DNA from: Sweltsa coloradensis
Taxonomy: Eukaryota; Arthropoda; Insecta; Plecoptera; Chloroperlidae
Assembly: GCA_024449915.1 (NCBI GenBank)
Contig: JAMZAV010000628.1
Location: 248,001 to 312,000, forward strand
Length of the DNA: 64,000 nucleotides
Direction of reading: 5' to 3'
Position numbers and translations under genes: made by a program. Positions 21,790 through 34,070 of the stretch are shown here, piece after piece. How positions within the stretch are numbered: the stretch's first letter is position 1; every line of letters starts with the position of its first letter. The notes under the pieces are model-generated. The model did not search any database, was not told the DNA's origin, and was given only the letters and a program-made list of their open reading frames with translations.

Positions 21790-21965
21790 CTGATACTCTG
21801 AAGTCGTCGGTCAATACCTGTCGCCGGCAATCCTGTCTGATAGTTGGTTTCCAAAGGTTTCTTGCTAGGGATTGAGTGAATGCTAAGTCCTCATATAGCC
21901 CTTGGACATTCGGTCACATTCCCTTCACAACTACCCTCAAACCTGTACAGAAGCTGCGAAGCTTT
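21790..21965 (+). repeat. SINE, CCCTTGGACATTC family
   Basis: CGCCGGCAATCCTGTCTGA, then GCCCTTGGACATTC and CACAACTACCCTCA parallel the copies at 14.6 and 40.1 kb. Confidence 0.65.
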
Positions 21966-22059
21966 CTAGTAATTTTAAACTTTCAAAGTTACTACTGTGA
22001 AAAAGTAACGCGTTAGTTACTACTCAACACTGATTTCCTAAGAGATACAATATAATTTT

Positions 22060-22235
22060 TGGAGATCCGCGGTGACACAAGCTATGAGGGCGCTGCCGAA
22101 GCGTATATGACACTATAGGACGTATAGGTTTAAATCACTCAAAGGCATGTTTTTATATTTGTCTTTCAGTGTGAAGGTCCTTCACTCGCATCTATTTCCA
22201 CTCATCGTCTCGAATAGCATTATTACATTAAAATA
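22060..22235 (+). repeat. SINE with TCGTCTCGAATAGC module
   Basis: GATCCGCGGTGACACAAGCT head with a degraded B box (GGTTTAAATC). It then carries the CACTCATCGTCTCGAATAGC module. Confidence 0.6.
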
Positions 22236-22716
22236 GTTATTCAGCAGCTATAGTGAGGAAATGAAACGCAATCAGGTGTCGGATAATTGCAGCTAAACGG
22301 TTCTTTACTATAGTGTAATTATCAAGTTTTACGAAAATGTTGTTGAAGAACCGTTCTATGTAGATCCGCACTTGGTTGCAAAGAAATAGCCGATTGCGAG
22401 ATATAAGCCCAAAAAAGTCGAAACAATGAAAATCCAAAACCTGATATCCAATTCGTGGAATTCCCATTAAACCATATTTTAACTAACGGTTAACAAAACT
22501 AACATGCGTGTTCAAGTTGATTTAGACGTCGGGATCCAGTTTGAAAATTAGTTTTAAAAATCTAGATGGTTGTAATAAAGTGCCGAAGTTAAAAAAAGCT
22601 ATGAAATTACAGAGATTTCCCAATTTCTTTTGTCAAAATCGATCGATGAATGCATAAATTAATGTGAATATTGAATCTCATAGATTGTCGTTTTATAAAC
22701 GTTCACGCAAAATATT

Positions 22717-23195
22717 ATTGGATGAGCGTAGCGAGCGAAGCGAAGATTCCATTTCACTACACCGGAGAAAAAAATCCGGAATGTTTTTCTTTTTCTTTTC
22801 TTTTCTTTTTTTTCTGTTTGTATTTTTGTGTGTTTGTTAACACGATTCCGGCTAAACCGATACTCCAATTGCGATGAAATTTTCTGGAGACCTTTGAAAT
22901 CTCTGAACTTAGAAATGCCACGTTTTTGAGCGCAATCTAAAAATTATTTCTTATGAAAATCGCAATTTTACGATATTTTTTGATTTTTTTAAAATTTCTT
23001 CGACTTATAACACCTATATGCTTTATCCGATTGTAATTATTTTTGCACATAATCTTAATTTTATGAATTAACATATTCTTGTGAAAATTGAGCGCAATCG
23101 AAAAAAAATTATTACTCATGAACACATGGCAGCTCAATGCACCAATTACGCTCATCCAACAACGCGCCTGAAAAAGCGTTTGCGAAGCTTCCTAG
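22717..23195 (+). mobile_element. Helitron-like repeat family, copy C (full length)
   Basis: It begins (T)ATTGGATGAGCGTAGCGAGC and ends GCGAAGCTTCCTAG followed by T. The inverse of the 5' end, TACGCTCATCCAA, lies about 35 bases before the 3' end. It is followed by a small hairpin (AACGC..GCGTT) and GAAGCTTC. The CTAG|T end and hairpin resemble Helitron 3' ends. The subterminal inverted repeats recall the non-autonomous Helentron/DINE-1 group. It is non-coding, with repeated CGCAATCGAAAAATTATTTC modules inside. Confidence 0.75.
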
Positions 23196-23584
23196 TAAAT
23201 ATAATTTATTAGTATCCGTTTATTCGGGGGAAAAACAGAACGCTGCACATGGGCGTTTAAACTTGCCTCCTAGCCATAGCGACTCGGCTTTTTACGATGT
23301 ATACCGATGAACGATTGGTATGAGGATGAATGAAAGATTAACGAATAAAAAGACTTCGAAAAATATAAAAAACTTATATTCGATGGAATGAATTTTCATC
23401 GTATTCATTTCGTTCGATTCGAACAAAAATGCATCGTGTGAAATGGGTTGTATGTATGTGCGGCTGAGATATGTGGGACTTGTGAATTGGCAAAAGCAAC
23501 TCGTATTTCAGTGTATTTATTTTATGACTGGTTTCTCCTACATTGAGACTAAGTGAACTCTTTAAAAGAATACACCATTTAGTT

Positions 23585-23650
23585 GAAAGCAGTGTTGGGA
23601 ATCGATCGCAGAACCTTCTAACCAAGTGTTCCGTCGCTACCGCTGAGTTT
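23585..23650 (-). repeat. tRNA-like SINE head
   Basis: The reverse complement reads AGCGGTAGCGACGG and later GCGATCGATTCCC, placed as degraded A and B boxes. No complete cloverleaf or tail is visible. Confidence 0.5.
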
Positions 23651-24011
23651 TGTTTATAGCTAGGCCTATATCTGACATACCATCCATCTCATGACATTGA
23701 CAATATACAAGACTAATTCCTTGACCATGTTGCTTTGTGAGTTCGATTTCGAGTGTATTCCAAAGAGGGCTTCGCATTCTTGCCGAAGTGTGCTATTGCT
23801 ATAGCCTTGAAGTAAAATATTCGTCAAAAGATCCACAACATCCGTAACGCTTGATAATGTAACTCTAGCTTAGTTGCTCTCTTCAGTGACAAACTAGGTT
23901 ATAGAAGAAGAGGATTTAGAAGGTAATCACAAGTGCTATTTTATAAAAGTCGATCCTATTCGTATTTTGACAGAAGAAAACATACGGTGACACATTTGCT
24001 TGCGGGATTGC

Positions 24012-24449
24012 CAGTCTTGGGGAGGAACGCGTTACTAGGAACGCGTTCGCGTTCGTGGGAACTTGGAACGAATTTAACGTTCCTTCATAAGTTCCTTTTG
24101 CCATCGTAATCCCGTCGAATTCCTGTACCTGATATCGTAAACTGCAGTATGAAAAATATAATGTGAGATCTTGTGTTTTCAAAAAAGGCGCCACCCTCGT
24201 CAGATGGCCTGGGACTAACTTTTATAAATAATAGTATAGTAATGATAAACTAACTCATTTCACATTTATTTTTGTTTAGATCAGTGATGGTATAAGGAAC
24301 GTGAAAGAAACCAAGTTCCTATTGAGGAACGAGGAACGTTTCAGTTCCTTTTTTATTGAAAAGGAACGAGGAACGCCTCAGTTCCTTTTTAGGCAGAAGT
24401 AACTAAAACTTTTCAAAGTTCCTTTTTTGGGGGAACGTGCCCAAGACTG
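24012..24449. mobile_element. hAT-type MITE packed with GGAAC/GTTCC repeats
   Basis: A 438-bp element with termini CAGTCTTGGG and CCCAAGACTG. It is flanked by a perfect 8-bp duplication, GGGATTGC (24004-24011, 24450-24457). Both ends and the centre carry at least fifteen GGAAC or GTTCC pentamers, many as GGAACG or GAGGAACGAGGAACG. It inserted into a SINE-like sequence (GGGATTGCCAG). Such subterminal repeats are normally transposase-binding sites in hAT elements; that role is inferred here. Confidence 0.9.
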
Positions 24450-24457
24450 GGGATTGC

Positions 24458-26736
24458 CAGTTGCTGGTATAACTAGCCGGCGACCTCCCGAATAAGTCAT
24501 CCCGCATATAGCGTCAGGTACTTAGTTCGGTGCACATGTATAAGGTGAAGTTGAGGTAGTAAGCAATTCTCATGTTTAAAACTGTTTTTACTGTAAGAAT
24601 AAAATCCAATATATGCCTTACCTTTTACTAAATGCAACATTTATATTTCTTCATAATCAAAAAATAAAATTTAAAAAATAAAAGGAATTTCCAAAGTGGA
24701 GATGTCTGGTTTTGTTTCTATACCCCTTTGTTTATCTTCACAAAATTCTCAACCATTCGCCCCATTCCCGTAAGAAATGTACTTTATGTGGTGATCTGAC
24801 TAAAAACTTTCTAGTTGCATTGCAAAATACAGTTAGTAAATTTGCAAGAGATGGTTTCTTGTCATACCGTGGCTCGTTGCAATTATTCTCATTATACTGT
24901 CAGTGTCACTCATATTACTAGTTTTTATCCACATATTTGTAAAGTCCTGTTTGTTATTAACTTGGTAATACGCAGAATGGGTAATATTGTTTTTTCCATC
25001 TCACCTCATATACAACAGCTAGGTGGCTCGGAGCTGTAGGACATAATATGCGTGCATGCCAAACACGTATACGTGGAGTTCAAGAATGCATGGGAATCTC
25101 AACTCAACTCTATAAGTAGGAATATTCAGTTTCGTACATTGTGTTGCTTACGAAAATTATGTACATTTCTCGTTAGTGAATGTGTTTAATCATTTGAACA
25201 ATTAAAGCTTAGAAAACATTACTATTTCCAATACAAGTTTCAGTTATTGATGGGGTATGGTAATTTATCGTGGGAAACCTGCCCGCAGGGTGCTTGTATG
25301 CCCGTCTTCAGGTGTATATTCTAGGTATATTAGAGTTAGGCGAATTGTGAAGGGATGTCCGAAGACTGATGTTTAATTAAATGGACTCAATTAATTGCAT
25401 TCGCCTTAAGAGAGTATAGGACATGCGTTTTAGGCAAATTGCTGTTCGCTCGGCCAACTGACACCACAGGTGTCTGAAATTTTGAACATATGTCACAAAT
25501 GTGGAATTATAGGGCTCTGCAGTAACACATCTTTAAATTTTGTTTTAAAATAATTTATAAAATTTAAATTAGTTTTCACGAATTTCGATTTTGTTAAAAA
25601 CTCCAAAATTGACCATATTCGTGATTTTTTTCTGACTGATTAAAATTTGGAAAATCTATGACCACAGGGCTGTCTATGTATGCTTTATTGACAACTTTGC
25701 AAAGTTTCACATACGTCGGATGCATCTTGGCCGAGCGAATAGCTATTTGCTAACAGCCAAATGTGTCCCATTCCCTCTTAGCGAAATTCGTGTTGAATCC
25801 TGTATAACGCATGGTTGTTTATAATTTGGCATTGACTTTTTGTCTTTCGTCCATTAGAATAATTAAAATTGTAGGTTAATATAAAAAATAAAATACACGC
25901 ATAAACATCGTTTAAGTAGTAGCCCTAGTAAGCCTGAACATTTGGCATTGAGCAAATAGATCACTTCCCCAGCCAACATATGATATAATATAATATAATT
26001 TAAATTAAACTTTGCCTAGTCGAAAGACCAGAGATATAACCTATACATAACATTTAAAATAGCGTACTAGAACTTCAAATAAGTTTGTTGATTAATCAAC
26101 AGAAAAAAAAATTATAATTAATTTTAAAAACTTTTTAAACAAATGTAATATTTTTAGTTTAAACTATGTAAACTATTAAAATTACAATCAGGTAAACGAC
26201 TATTGAATTCTTTATTTTAATTCAATGTCAACTGCAAAGTTTGGACAGCTGTGATGTAATTTAATTGCAACCGTACACCAAACATGAATTTGTGAAATAT
26301 ATAATTTCTGGAGTATTTCCCGACTTATCAAATCGAGAAATGTATTTGTATTTTTCCATTATTCTTTAATAGTATCACTTATTACTTTTGCGTAAAGCAA
26401 TAAGTCAAAGCTACTTCACTTATTTCTGGTTGTATTGTAGCAGATTTGACTTCCCTTTCCTTGTCTTAATAGCCTCACGACATTACAGGAGAAACCACCG
26501 AACCGACTAATCACTCATTTTCAATTTCTTTTCACATCCATTCCTCACGTACGTATAACGCGATCGTGAAGTTCATCTGTCTACCGCTTTGTCTCGTGTC
26601 TGTGATCGACTGGAAACATCTGCCTTCGTGCAATTATTGTCTGGTGGTGATCACTATTATAGTCACCACACGAAACAAACTTGTGAATGCGAATACCCGC
26701 TGCACGGTTTACCCTCTTTAGGTGACTAACTAGGTA
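24458..26736. other. intergenic; no gene recognised
   Basis: It starts with the remainder of a SINE (GCCAGTTGCTGG..GGCGACCTCCCGAA). The rest is AT-rich with no supported exon. Confidence 0.45.
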
Positions 26737-27159
26737 CTAGGCCGCTTCGTGAACGCTTTTTCTAGTCGCGTTGATGGATGAGCGTTTTTGGTTGAAATGC
26801 TTATATTAAAACCTTTCGTTGTAGCCCCACCCGTTTGGTCAGAATCGGCTCCTGTTAACACACACACACACACCTGTAAAATCCTTATATTAAAACCTTT
26901 ATTTCTATAAATTCTAGGTATTTTTTCAACTTTCTCTTTCAAAAGGCAATACAACACCATAGCCTTAATATCCATGTGAAATATGAACGTTGTAGCCCAA
27001 CCCGTTTGGTCAGAATCGGCCCAAATATCACGAAAATATCGCTTTAAAATTTTAAAAAAATCGCAAAAAAATTCATGAGAAATATTTCTTCGATTGTACC
27101 CAAAAACGTGGCAAGTCTAAGTTCAGAGATTTCGAAGTCTTCGCTTCGCTCATCCAATT
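26737..27159 (-). mobile_element. Helitron-like repeat family, copy D (rearranged)
   Basis: Reverse-oriented. Its 3' end (plus-strand left) retains CTAGGCCGCTTCGTGAACGC and GTCGCGTTGATGGATGAGCG. Its 5' end is CTTCGCTTCGCTCATCCAAT. The usual central block is missing. It is replaced by two copies of CCCGTTTGGTCAGAATCGGC (about 26830 and 27000) and a CA repeat near 26860-26873. Confidence 0.75.
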
Positions 27160-27179
27160 ATAAGTAGATGTTAGGGTTG

Positions 27180-27460
27180 TCGTGGGAATGTCCAAGGACA
27201 TTATGACTTAAGACTGAAGTATTCTTGAAAAAACAGTCAGTCAGGATTGCTGGTGCAAGTATATCAATCGATGACCTCCCGAATCAGAGTTTCATGAGTT
27301 GCCTCTGTCGGTAAAGCAAGCACTCTGTCAGTTATGCGAGAATCTGCCGGGATTTGACACGACTCAATGTCAGTATTATATTCAACTTTCATTCGAGACA
27401 AACTTTAGGGAAAACTTTCAGTCAGGATTGCCGTTAGCCGACGGTCTCCCGCACTCAACT
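27180..27460 (-). repeat. two adjacent SINE fragments
   Basis: The plus strand shows CAGTCAGGATTGCTGG at about 27237 and AACTTTCAGTCAGGATTGCC at about 27414. These are the inverse of the SINE core seen at 54.7 kb. They look like tandem or nested insertions. Confidence 0.6.
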
Positions 27461-28560
27461 TGGGCGTCAAACCAACTTCAAAGTTGGTGCGTGCATATAC
27501 GAACATTTATGACAAATTTGGTCTCAACTTCATCTTCAACTTCAACTTCAACTCCAACTTCAACGCTGATCGTAGACTTGAGAGTCTGGAGTGTAATGCA
27601 TACTCTCTAATTTGTGAAATACACCTACAATACGGGTGCTTGACTTAGTCGCGACGATGATTTTGATATGATGCTTATGAAGGTAATCAACACCACAATG
27701 CCATCTGTACCAGGGCAAGGACATCGTTCGGGGCGTAGAAACTGTACACTGCGCGCCAACATCTAATTATTTCTTTCACGTCTAAAAGACAATCTCGTCA
27801 AATTTATAATGTTCTTGTTTCCATTAAGCTCCAAATATTTATTTGTCCGTGGTCAATCAAAATTTGGGATGGTAAAACGTGGTTCTTGCGTTGCAATCTC
27901 GAATCCTGACTTGACTGCATGGATGGAATTTGACGTTTTCTTATCTTTATGATCGCCATTCATCAACGTAAATTGATGATAATGATGACCATTTTCCAAG
28001 CGTCTTGTCTTTAATCTCATTATAAGATCATAGATTCGGATTCTCCCAGTATTGAAACTCTTGTGTTCAGCACACACTAGTTTGTAGCAGGGTTTACCCC
28101 ACCATACGAGGGAAAGTCCAAGCAAATTGGTCCACGGAATCTGTCGTCCGTCCAATGTCTTCGTTTTACCTATACTATATTCACAACTTACTTATAGTTG
28201 GAAACACATTGGCTGATGGCTGCATGTCGTGGTGTAAGGTATAGGAAAACGAGGGTTGGGAAGAAGGGGACGTGGATGCAATGGACTTTGGCCTCCGGTG
28301 CCAACTAATTTCTCAGACTCCCAACTGGCACAACCCGTGCCATCTCACGTGCCCCAGCATAGCATTGTGTTGCACCAACACTATCATCTTCCATGTCGAG
28401 GTCTTTGGAGATAGATTCACCGCGTTTATTGAAACAAACACCTCAGGTACGCATACATTTGGCAAGTCGATCTTGACAAGCCAGCAGCCACGTGCTCACT
28501 CCACGAACACGTCGTTCCTATTACCGCTTGGCCAGGTCGTACTCGCCGCCAGCCGGTTCC
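27461..28560. other. lipase upstream region; no gene recognised
   Basis: It contains a CTTCAA hexamer repeat at 27523-27560. Open frames in this region have no recognisable domains. GC content rises from about 28250 toward the lipase first exon. Confidence 0.45.
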
Positions 28561-28783
28561 CCTCATGAGCTATCACGGTCAGTCTCCGAGCCCCGTGTGC
28601 AGAACGTCGACCTGCAGACAGCTGCACACAAGCTCACGCTAGGGGGCGAGTGCGCGTAGCTCGCGTAGTACAGGTGATAGTAGCGCAACGCGGGAACAAT
28701 TGGGGCGAATCCTCAACGTCGCGTAGAGACGGAGAGGGAATTCTATTGCAGATTAGTGTTGAAGAGGTTGTGATTGAGACAAG
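28561..28783 (+). promoter_or_regulatory. putative promoter and 5' leader of the lipase gene
   Basis: This is the most GC-rich stretch near the gene, directly upstream of the start codon. An initiator-like TCAGTC occurs at 28579-28584. No TATA box at the expected distance is seen, so a TATA-less promoter is the simplest reading. TATTGCAG at 28744-28751 could also be an acceptor if a leader exon lies further upstream. Confidence 0.35.
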
Positions 28784-28835
28784 ATGAGGAGTGCGGTGTT
28801 GTGCGGAGTATTGGTGGCGGTCGTGCTTTTACCAG
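28784..28835 (+). CDS. pancreatic-lipase-family secreted protein, exon 1 (signal peptide)
   Basis: ATG opens a 17-codon signal peptide, MRSAVLCGVLVAVVLLP, with a basic residue followed by a hydrophobic core. The exon stops at a strong donor, CAG|GTAAGA, after the first base of a codon (phase 1). The exon at 60726 begins in the complementary phase, and the join gives a Gly followed by CLGTVLMNMF. No other acceptor with lipase homology lies between. The protein would be a secreted alpha/beta-hydrolase acting on triglycerides or phospholipids. The catalytic Ser-Asp-His triad lies on exons beyond the window. Confidence 0.75.
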
Positions 28836-29559
28836 GTAAGATGGGGTTTACATTGCAATAGTGTCTTCATTGTTTGCCGTATTTCATTCCAATGTATTTT
28901 TTTTATTTTAAATTATTTTTTAAAATTTTTACCTGAATCTAGCCGTAACGTATTTGCCACTATCATTTTTGGGTACCCGGTACCTACCTGTCACATTGAA
29001 ACCGTCAATCTGATTTGTTTAACCGCAAATAGTTTAAAAACAATTTAAAAATTTAAAATTATGAAAATATAGTACTGATAGAGACGAAAACGCCGTTTAA
29101 TGTGAATTTGATTTTCTTTTGTCTACTTTCTCGTTATGTTAAAAATGGAAATTGTATGCGGAATTATTCTCTGATATATTGAGTGTTGGCTACTTGTCTG
29201 ATACATTGGGATAATTTTTTGTCTAAATGCATTGGAGGTTAATATTTTTCTCATTTCGGTTTTCTTACGTTAATATAGTTACGCCTACTTCAAGTCTAAA
29301 ATATATTGGATTCGTGCTCAATGTATCAAACAAAATTGTAGGAATTACCTATGTATAAAATACGTTGAATTATATTAAGGATTGTAGGTTTTTATATTGT
29401 GTAAATATTGGATACTTACGTTACGTCACATATCTTATAGATTGGATTCTATACAATCCAGCAAGAACAATTTTTTTGTCTCGGAGACATTAGAAGAAAC
29501 CTTGGCCAACTTAATCTAAACACAGCCTGTGGTAGACTTTTTAGTGGTGGAAAAAATGT

Positions 29560-29800
29560 TTTTAAAAATATTTAAAAAGGGTGAATCTCATTGCTGGTAT
29601 ATCCTATTTATGATACAAAATCCAAAAGGGTGGAAAAGAACAATATAGAGAGAATGTACAAAAATACCGTTTTTGAAAATATGCTAACATGCTAAATTTT
29701 GAAACCACACAAATTTAACACATTTAAAAAAAAACAACATTAAAATGTCTTTCTAGGCAAGCATAGATAATTCTAATTTTATTAACAACTAATGGGCTTC
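29560..29800 (+). repeat. AT-rich interspersed repeat, copy 1
   Basis: Shares with 33030-33330 and 51400-51710 the order: CTCATTG, a diverged AAATCCAAAAGGGTGGAAAA block, a GCTAACATGCT block and a CATAGATAATT block. Weakly conserved, non-coding, no clear termini. Confidence 0.6.
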
Positions 29801-31868
29801 ATTTAATAAATAAAAAAAACACCACCAACAACAACAACATAAAAATAATAAATATTGCTCCAAAAAGAAACAGAAACACATATTTAAATTAGAAGAGAAA
29901 ATTGCAATTTCATTTTGTTGGTCTACCCTAAAATATTAAATTTCTCGAAAACTCAAATGTAAGCTGAAATTCAGAGAAGCCTACAACTTTCAGATTCGAA
30001 CTCGACGTAGGTGTTACTAATGTGAGTGGAGTGGGCCGTGATATTTGTCAGGACCGTGGTGCAGTTTTATCACATTCTCAAGGTTCAACAAGTTTGCTTT
30101 CGATTGCAAATAGAGTAATGTGGGTGTTTGTTTGTTTTTTATTGTTATGTACGCGGGGACAACAGAGAAGGTGAGAGTGACAAGCTCAAGCTCTAGTCTA
30201 GGTCCATCTAGCACGGTCACACTGTTACCTTGTGGTTGAGGGACCTGGACTCGAGTCCTGGACAAGCACTCACCCATAAGAAACCACTATACTTAATTAC
30301 ACTTAGCTACCTAATATCCGCAGCCAGGAGAACACTGTGAACCACATTTTAATATATCACACTTCTTAAATACGTCATCAGAAATCTTTTTAATTGTTAT
30401 ACATTTTCATTGGTATATTCTTATTATTTCAAAATTTGCTTAACTACAGATTATTATTTTCGGCACATTTGTCTACGTACTACTTGAATTTCATGAATCA
30501 GTAGGCTTTCAAATCTTAATCTGTAAATCAGAATATGATCGACCAAATTTGTATATTGCCAAAAGGATAATAATTTTGCTAGTTTATGTAACAAATAAAT
30601 AAATCTAAGTTTTCTAAAATAAACTTTTTAAATTTCGATTCTTTTAAAACGTAATCTTTTTGCATTGTGAAGTTAAATTCACGGTCTTACGTTTTAAACA
30701 AGGTGTATTTAACACCTGAAAAGACGAAATATATGAAAAAAAAACAATTCGCACAATGTTCCGGCTATAGCCAGACTTTTATGTACAATACTATGAATTG
30801 CTCAGACAGAAAAACGAAAATATGAATATGAACAGAATATGAATGATTGAGCAAATCGTGTCTCGTGACTGAACCGATATACATTTTTGTATTGTTGATG
30901 TGTGTGAATCTAAAACCAATAAATATGTTTTAGAGGTGTCCTTGAACCTTTTCTATCACCGGCCATCGTCTCGATAATCGACCATCACCGTTGTAACGAA
31001 ATACTCGTCATCCCACAGAGCGCCTGATCGGACTGATCCACGCAGTAACGGATTTATTAAAAAGTGGATTAGTTTCGCTAGTGTAGGTCAGATGAACGTT
31101 AAAACGTACGGTGGACCGGTTTAACTCTGAATCTGCGAGATTGTACCGGGAGAAGTGGGACAATTATAGCCGCAATAAGCTATAATCGTGTACACCGATC
31201 GGCGATCCCTAATCGTTCTCGGTATATTGTGAGTAGGAAGCGAGGAAGTGAAGATGTATTCGGCGTATGTATGTGTGGATACAGTGTGCGTTGAGCTGTA
31301 GAGAACCACTCTAAAGCCTTAATTGATGATGGGTTTACTATTGATAGAAAAACCACATTAAATTAATGTTTAGAAATTGCCAGGGAGACTGAAAGATGGA
31401 AAGTCGTGGAAACTCTTAGTACGGCTTATCTGGAAATTATTTAAAGGGGCATTTACGAATTACCCCTAAAAAGTACTTTTTTTTAACACCAACAATTCTA
31501 AAGCATAATACTAATTTTATTACCCATCGAAAATAAAACTGAGATTTTAACGAGGTAGAAGTTAAGTTTGTAAAAATGAGGCGTTTTGTTGAATTTCTTA
31601 AATATGCTTTAGGTTGCATGCTTATTTTTTTCACATAGAAAATAATAGATATGTCAGTATAGTACCACTGATATAATATATTGTACTTAGTACAATTCGG
31701 ACTTGAAACTGTACACATATTCAGTACAGTATTCCTGGTAAATTTTTTAAACAAATAACACGTTATATGTACAGGGAATATAGACGAGTGCGCCAAATAT
31801 TAGTTAATAATTTTCTGGTCATTATCTCCAAGGTCTCACGACTTTTGAATTGTATATCGTACTGTATT
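29801..31868 (+). other. lipase intron; mostly unremarkable
   Basis: AT-rich intronic DNA. A partial CATCGTCTCGATAATCG SINE module lies at about 30965. TTTAAAGGGGCATTTACG at 31440 resembles TTAA-type transposon ends, but no partner was found. Confidence 0.4.
30195..30275 (+). repeat. tRNA-like SINE head
   Basis: CTAGCACGGTCACACTG with GGACCTGGACTCGAGTCCTGG, a B-box-like element in a self-complementary arm. No 3' tail was identified. Confidence 0.45.
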
Positions 31869-31945
31869 TTATTGTGTAGTTCGTTGTCTTGTGTTAGCGT
31901 CTCTGCTTTCAATGCAGAAGGTCCAGTTCGATTCCCGCTATAGGC
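31869..31945 (+). repeat. tRNA-Glu-like SINE head
   Basis: TCTGC-TTTCAAT-GCAGA forms a 5-bp anticodon stem with a 7-base loop and a TTC anticodon. It is followed by AGTTCGATTCCCGC as T arm/B box. The acceptor stem does not pair and no terminator follows. It is therefore a retroposed tRNA-derived element, not a tRNA gene. Confidence 0.6.
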
Positions 31946-32184
31946 ATAAGTTTCAAGTCCATCAGTTCTTGGCTTAGGAATTTGTAAGCGGTGACTTTGG
32001 AGCCGTCCTAGCAACGAGGCACATAATAGATTCTATAAGGTTGTTTTAAATTAAGCCTTATTGATTCTGGCACTGTCAGCCGGGGAAATCGTGTCCAGCT
32101 TCATTGATCGGTGGTCTCTAGTTGGTCATTGTTCGCTCGTCGATGGTGTCGGCACCTATATACATGGGTTGGCTTGGTCGGCTT

Positions 32185-32290
32185 TAAATTTAATGTCACC
32201 CACTGATAATCAGTTATGTGACTGAGTGAGGGTAGACTCTAAATACGAATTTATTTATTTATTAATAATATATTATTTATATTATAATTG
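32185..32290 (+). repeat. SINE/LINE 3' end with (TTTA)n tail, copy 1
   Basis: CACTGATAATCAGT, GACTGAGTGAGGGTAGACTC and AATTTATTTATTTATT recur at 43655-43730 in the same order and orientation. Confidence 0.65.
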
Positions 32291-33029
32291 TTATGGAAGT
32301 TTTCCAATGAGAGTGGGACCTACCTCTAATATTACCAAGTTTTACAATTTTTAAACATGTTTTTTTATTCTTACTCGGTAAATGTGTGATAAAATTAACC
32401 TGCATTAATTACATTTTTGGTTTACAGTAAACTGGTTATTTTGATAGTGTTGGGACGCTTTGAAGTGTACGTGTTCTTGCTACACAACTACGCAAGATTG
32501 CTATCCATTAGATGTTTCTGGCTCCAAGCAAAATTGTTATAATTATAATAATTTCGTAATATGTATTGGCCTCCCTTGCACTTCTATTTTTATAGCGATG
32601 TTGCTCAAAATAAATTTCACATCGTGTTCCACCGATATTGTTTGTTTTGTGCGCTTTATAAGGCTGACATTTATATCACTGCCGTAATAGAAACGTGATG
32701 AACTATCCTAAATTTCAGGCAGAGAGTATTTGTAGTGCTGAAAATCACATGCTATTTCGTTATTTATTTCAACAACATTTTGCGATTTGGTTTATTTTTG
32801 GTTTTGGTTAAAAAGACATAAACGTCCATTTCATCATTTACTCTTGCTTATCAGAATTAATTATTATCATGTAATTATCTACAAACAGTTGCCTAGATCT
32901 ACATAATATTTTAACAAGAAAAGCTATATTTGTAATGGAACAGGTATTTGACAAAACAAAGTCTCTTTTCTCGTGTATGGTCTAAGTTAATAATTGTAAG
33001 GCAAAAAAATTGTTGTTAAAATAAATAAA

Positions 33030-33330
33030 AACTCACATTGGTGATATTAATAACATTCACGATACCAAATCCAAAAGAGTTGAAAAGAACAAAACATAGA
33101 AATTATAAAAATGCAAGTAATTTTCAAAATTTGCTGACATTCTCAATTCTAAAACAAAATGTAACACGCTACAAAAATCGTAAAAAATCAAGTCATAGAT
33201 AATTATGGTTTTATTTAAAATTAATTTGATACGTTAAATCCAAAATTGTAAAAGATCATAAAAAGTGTACCGAAAATAAAAAATGTGAAAATTATCAGAC
33301 ATAAATAGCAATTTAGATATTTTTACGATA
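33030..33330 (+). repeat. AT-rich interspersed repeat, copy 2
   Basis: Contains AAATCCAAAAGAGTTGAAAA, TTTGCTGACATTCTC and ACGTTAAATCCAAAATTG. The last block is also present in the 51.6-kb copy. Confidence 0.6.
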
Positions 33331-33979
33331 AATAAATCAAATTTAAACCGGTAAAAAAGTATTTCAAATCTAGAAATTTTACCGACTTAAATATGTGAAT
33401 ATTTTCACGTCTTGAATTTCGTGTCATTGCTATTAAGGTTTGTGTTTGCATTGCGCTGTCCTTGTAGTATCGAGTGGATCGGGACAGCTGGCAATGAAGT
33501 TGACCACTTGTATACCTCAGAGGCGCGCACTAAGACTAAATAAACACGTGCAATGTCAATTACTCGACTCTGCCCAGCTTGACTGAAATACGCGCAATTA
33601 TTATAACTCGGTGAAATGAACTGAACTGAATTCCATTGCGTATCTATTTCTGCAAGTGAATTATAAAAGATACCATTGAGATAATGAAAACAAAAAACAG
33701 TTCAAAATTACACATTTCAAGATATTTGTATCAAAAGTTCACAAAACTTTATTTGGAATATTTCCTATTTTTTCTCTCATTGTTAAAGTCCTGGTGCAAT
33801 GTGTTTTTTAAAATGATTTTGTATTAGGCCTACATGTATTTATACTGTGACAAATATTATAAAAATACAAGCTATCATAAAATACACAATTGAAGCAAAA
33901 ATAATCGATTGGATGCGGTATTAATTATTTTCTGAATATTAAAAAATATGTTTTTAAAAAACGGCTTGATGTTACTATG

Positions 33980-34070
33980 AATGACAATTACAATAATTCA
34001 CGGCGGGATTCGAATCCTCGTCCGTTAGTCTACACGGATTGGTGACGGATACAATTTGCAATAAGCAAAG
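33980..34070 (-). repeat. tRNA-like SINE head
   Basis: The reverse complement contains AGGATTCGAATCCCGCC, a perfect B box, preceded by GTCTAC/TAACGG in the position of the anticodon region. Confidence 0.55.

Noticed and set aside
31869..31945. Candidate functional tRNA-Glu gene
   Set aside because: The acceptor stem does not pair and no T-run terminator follows; read as a SINE head.
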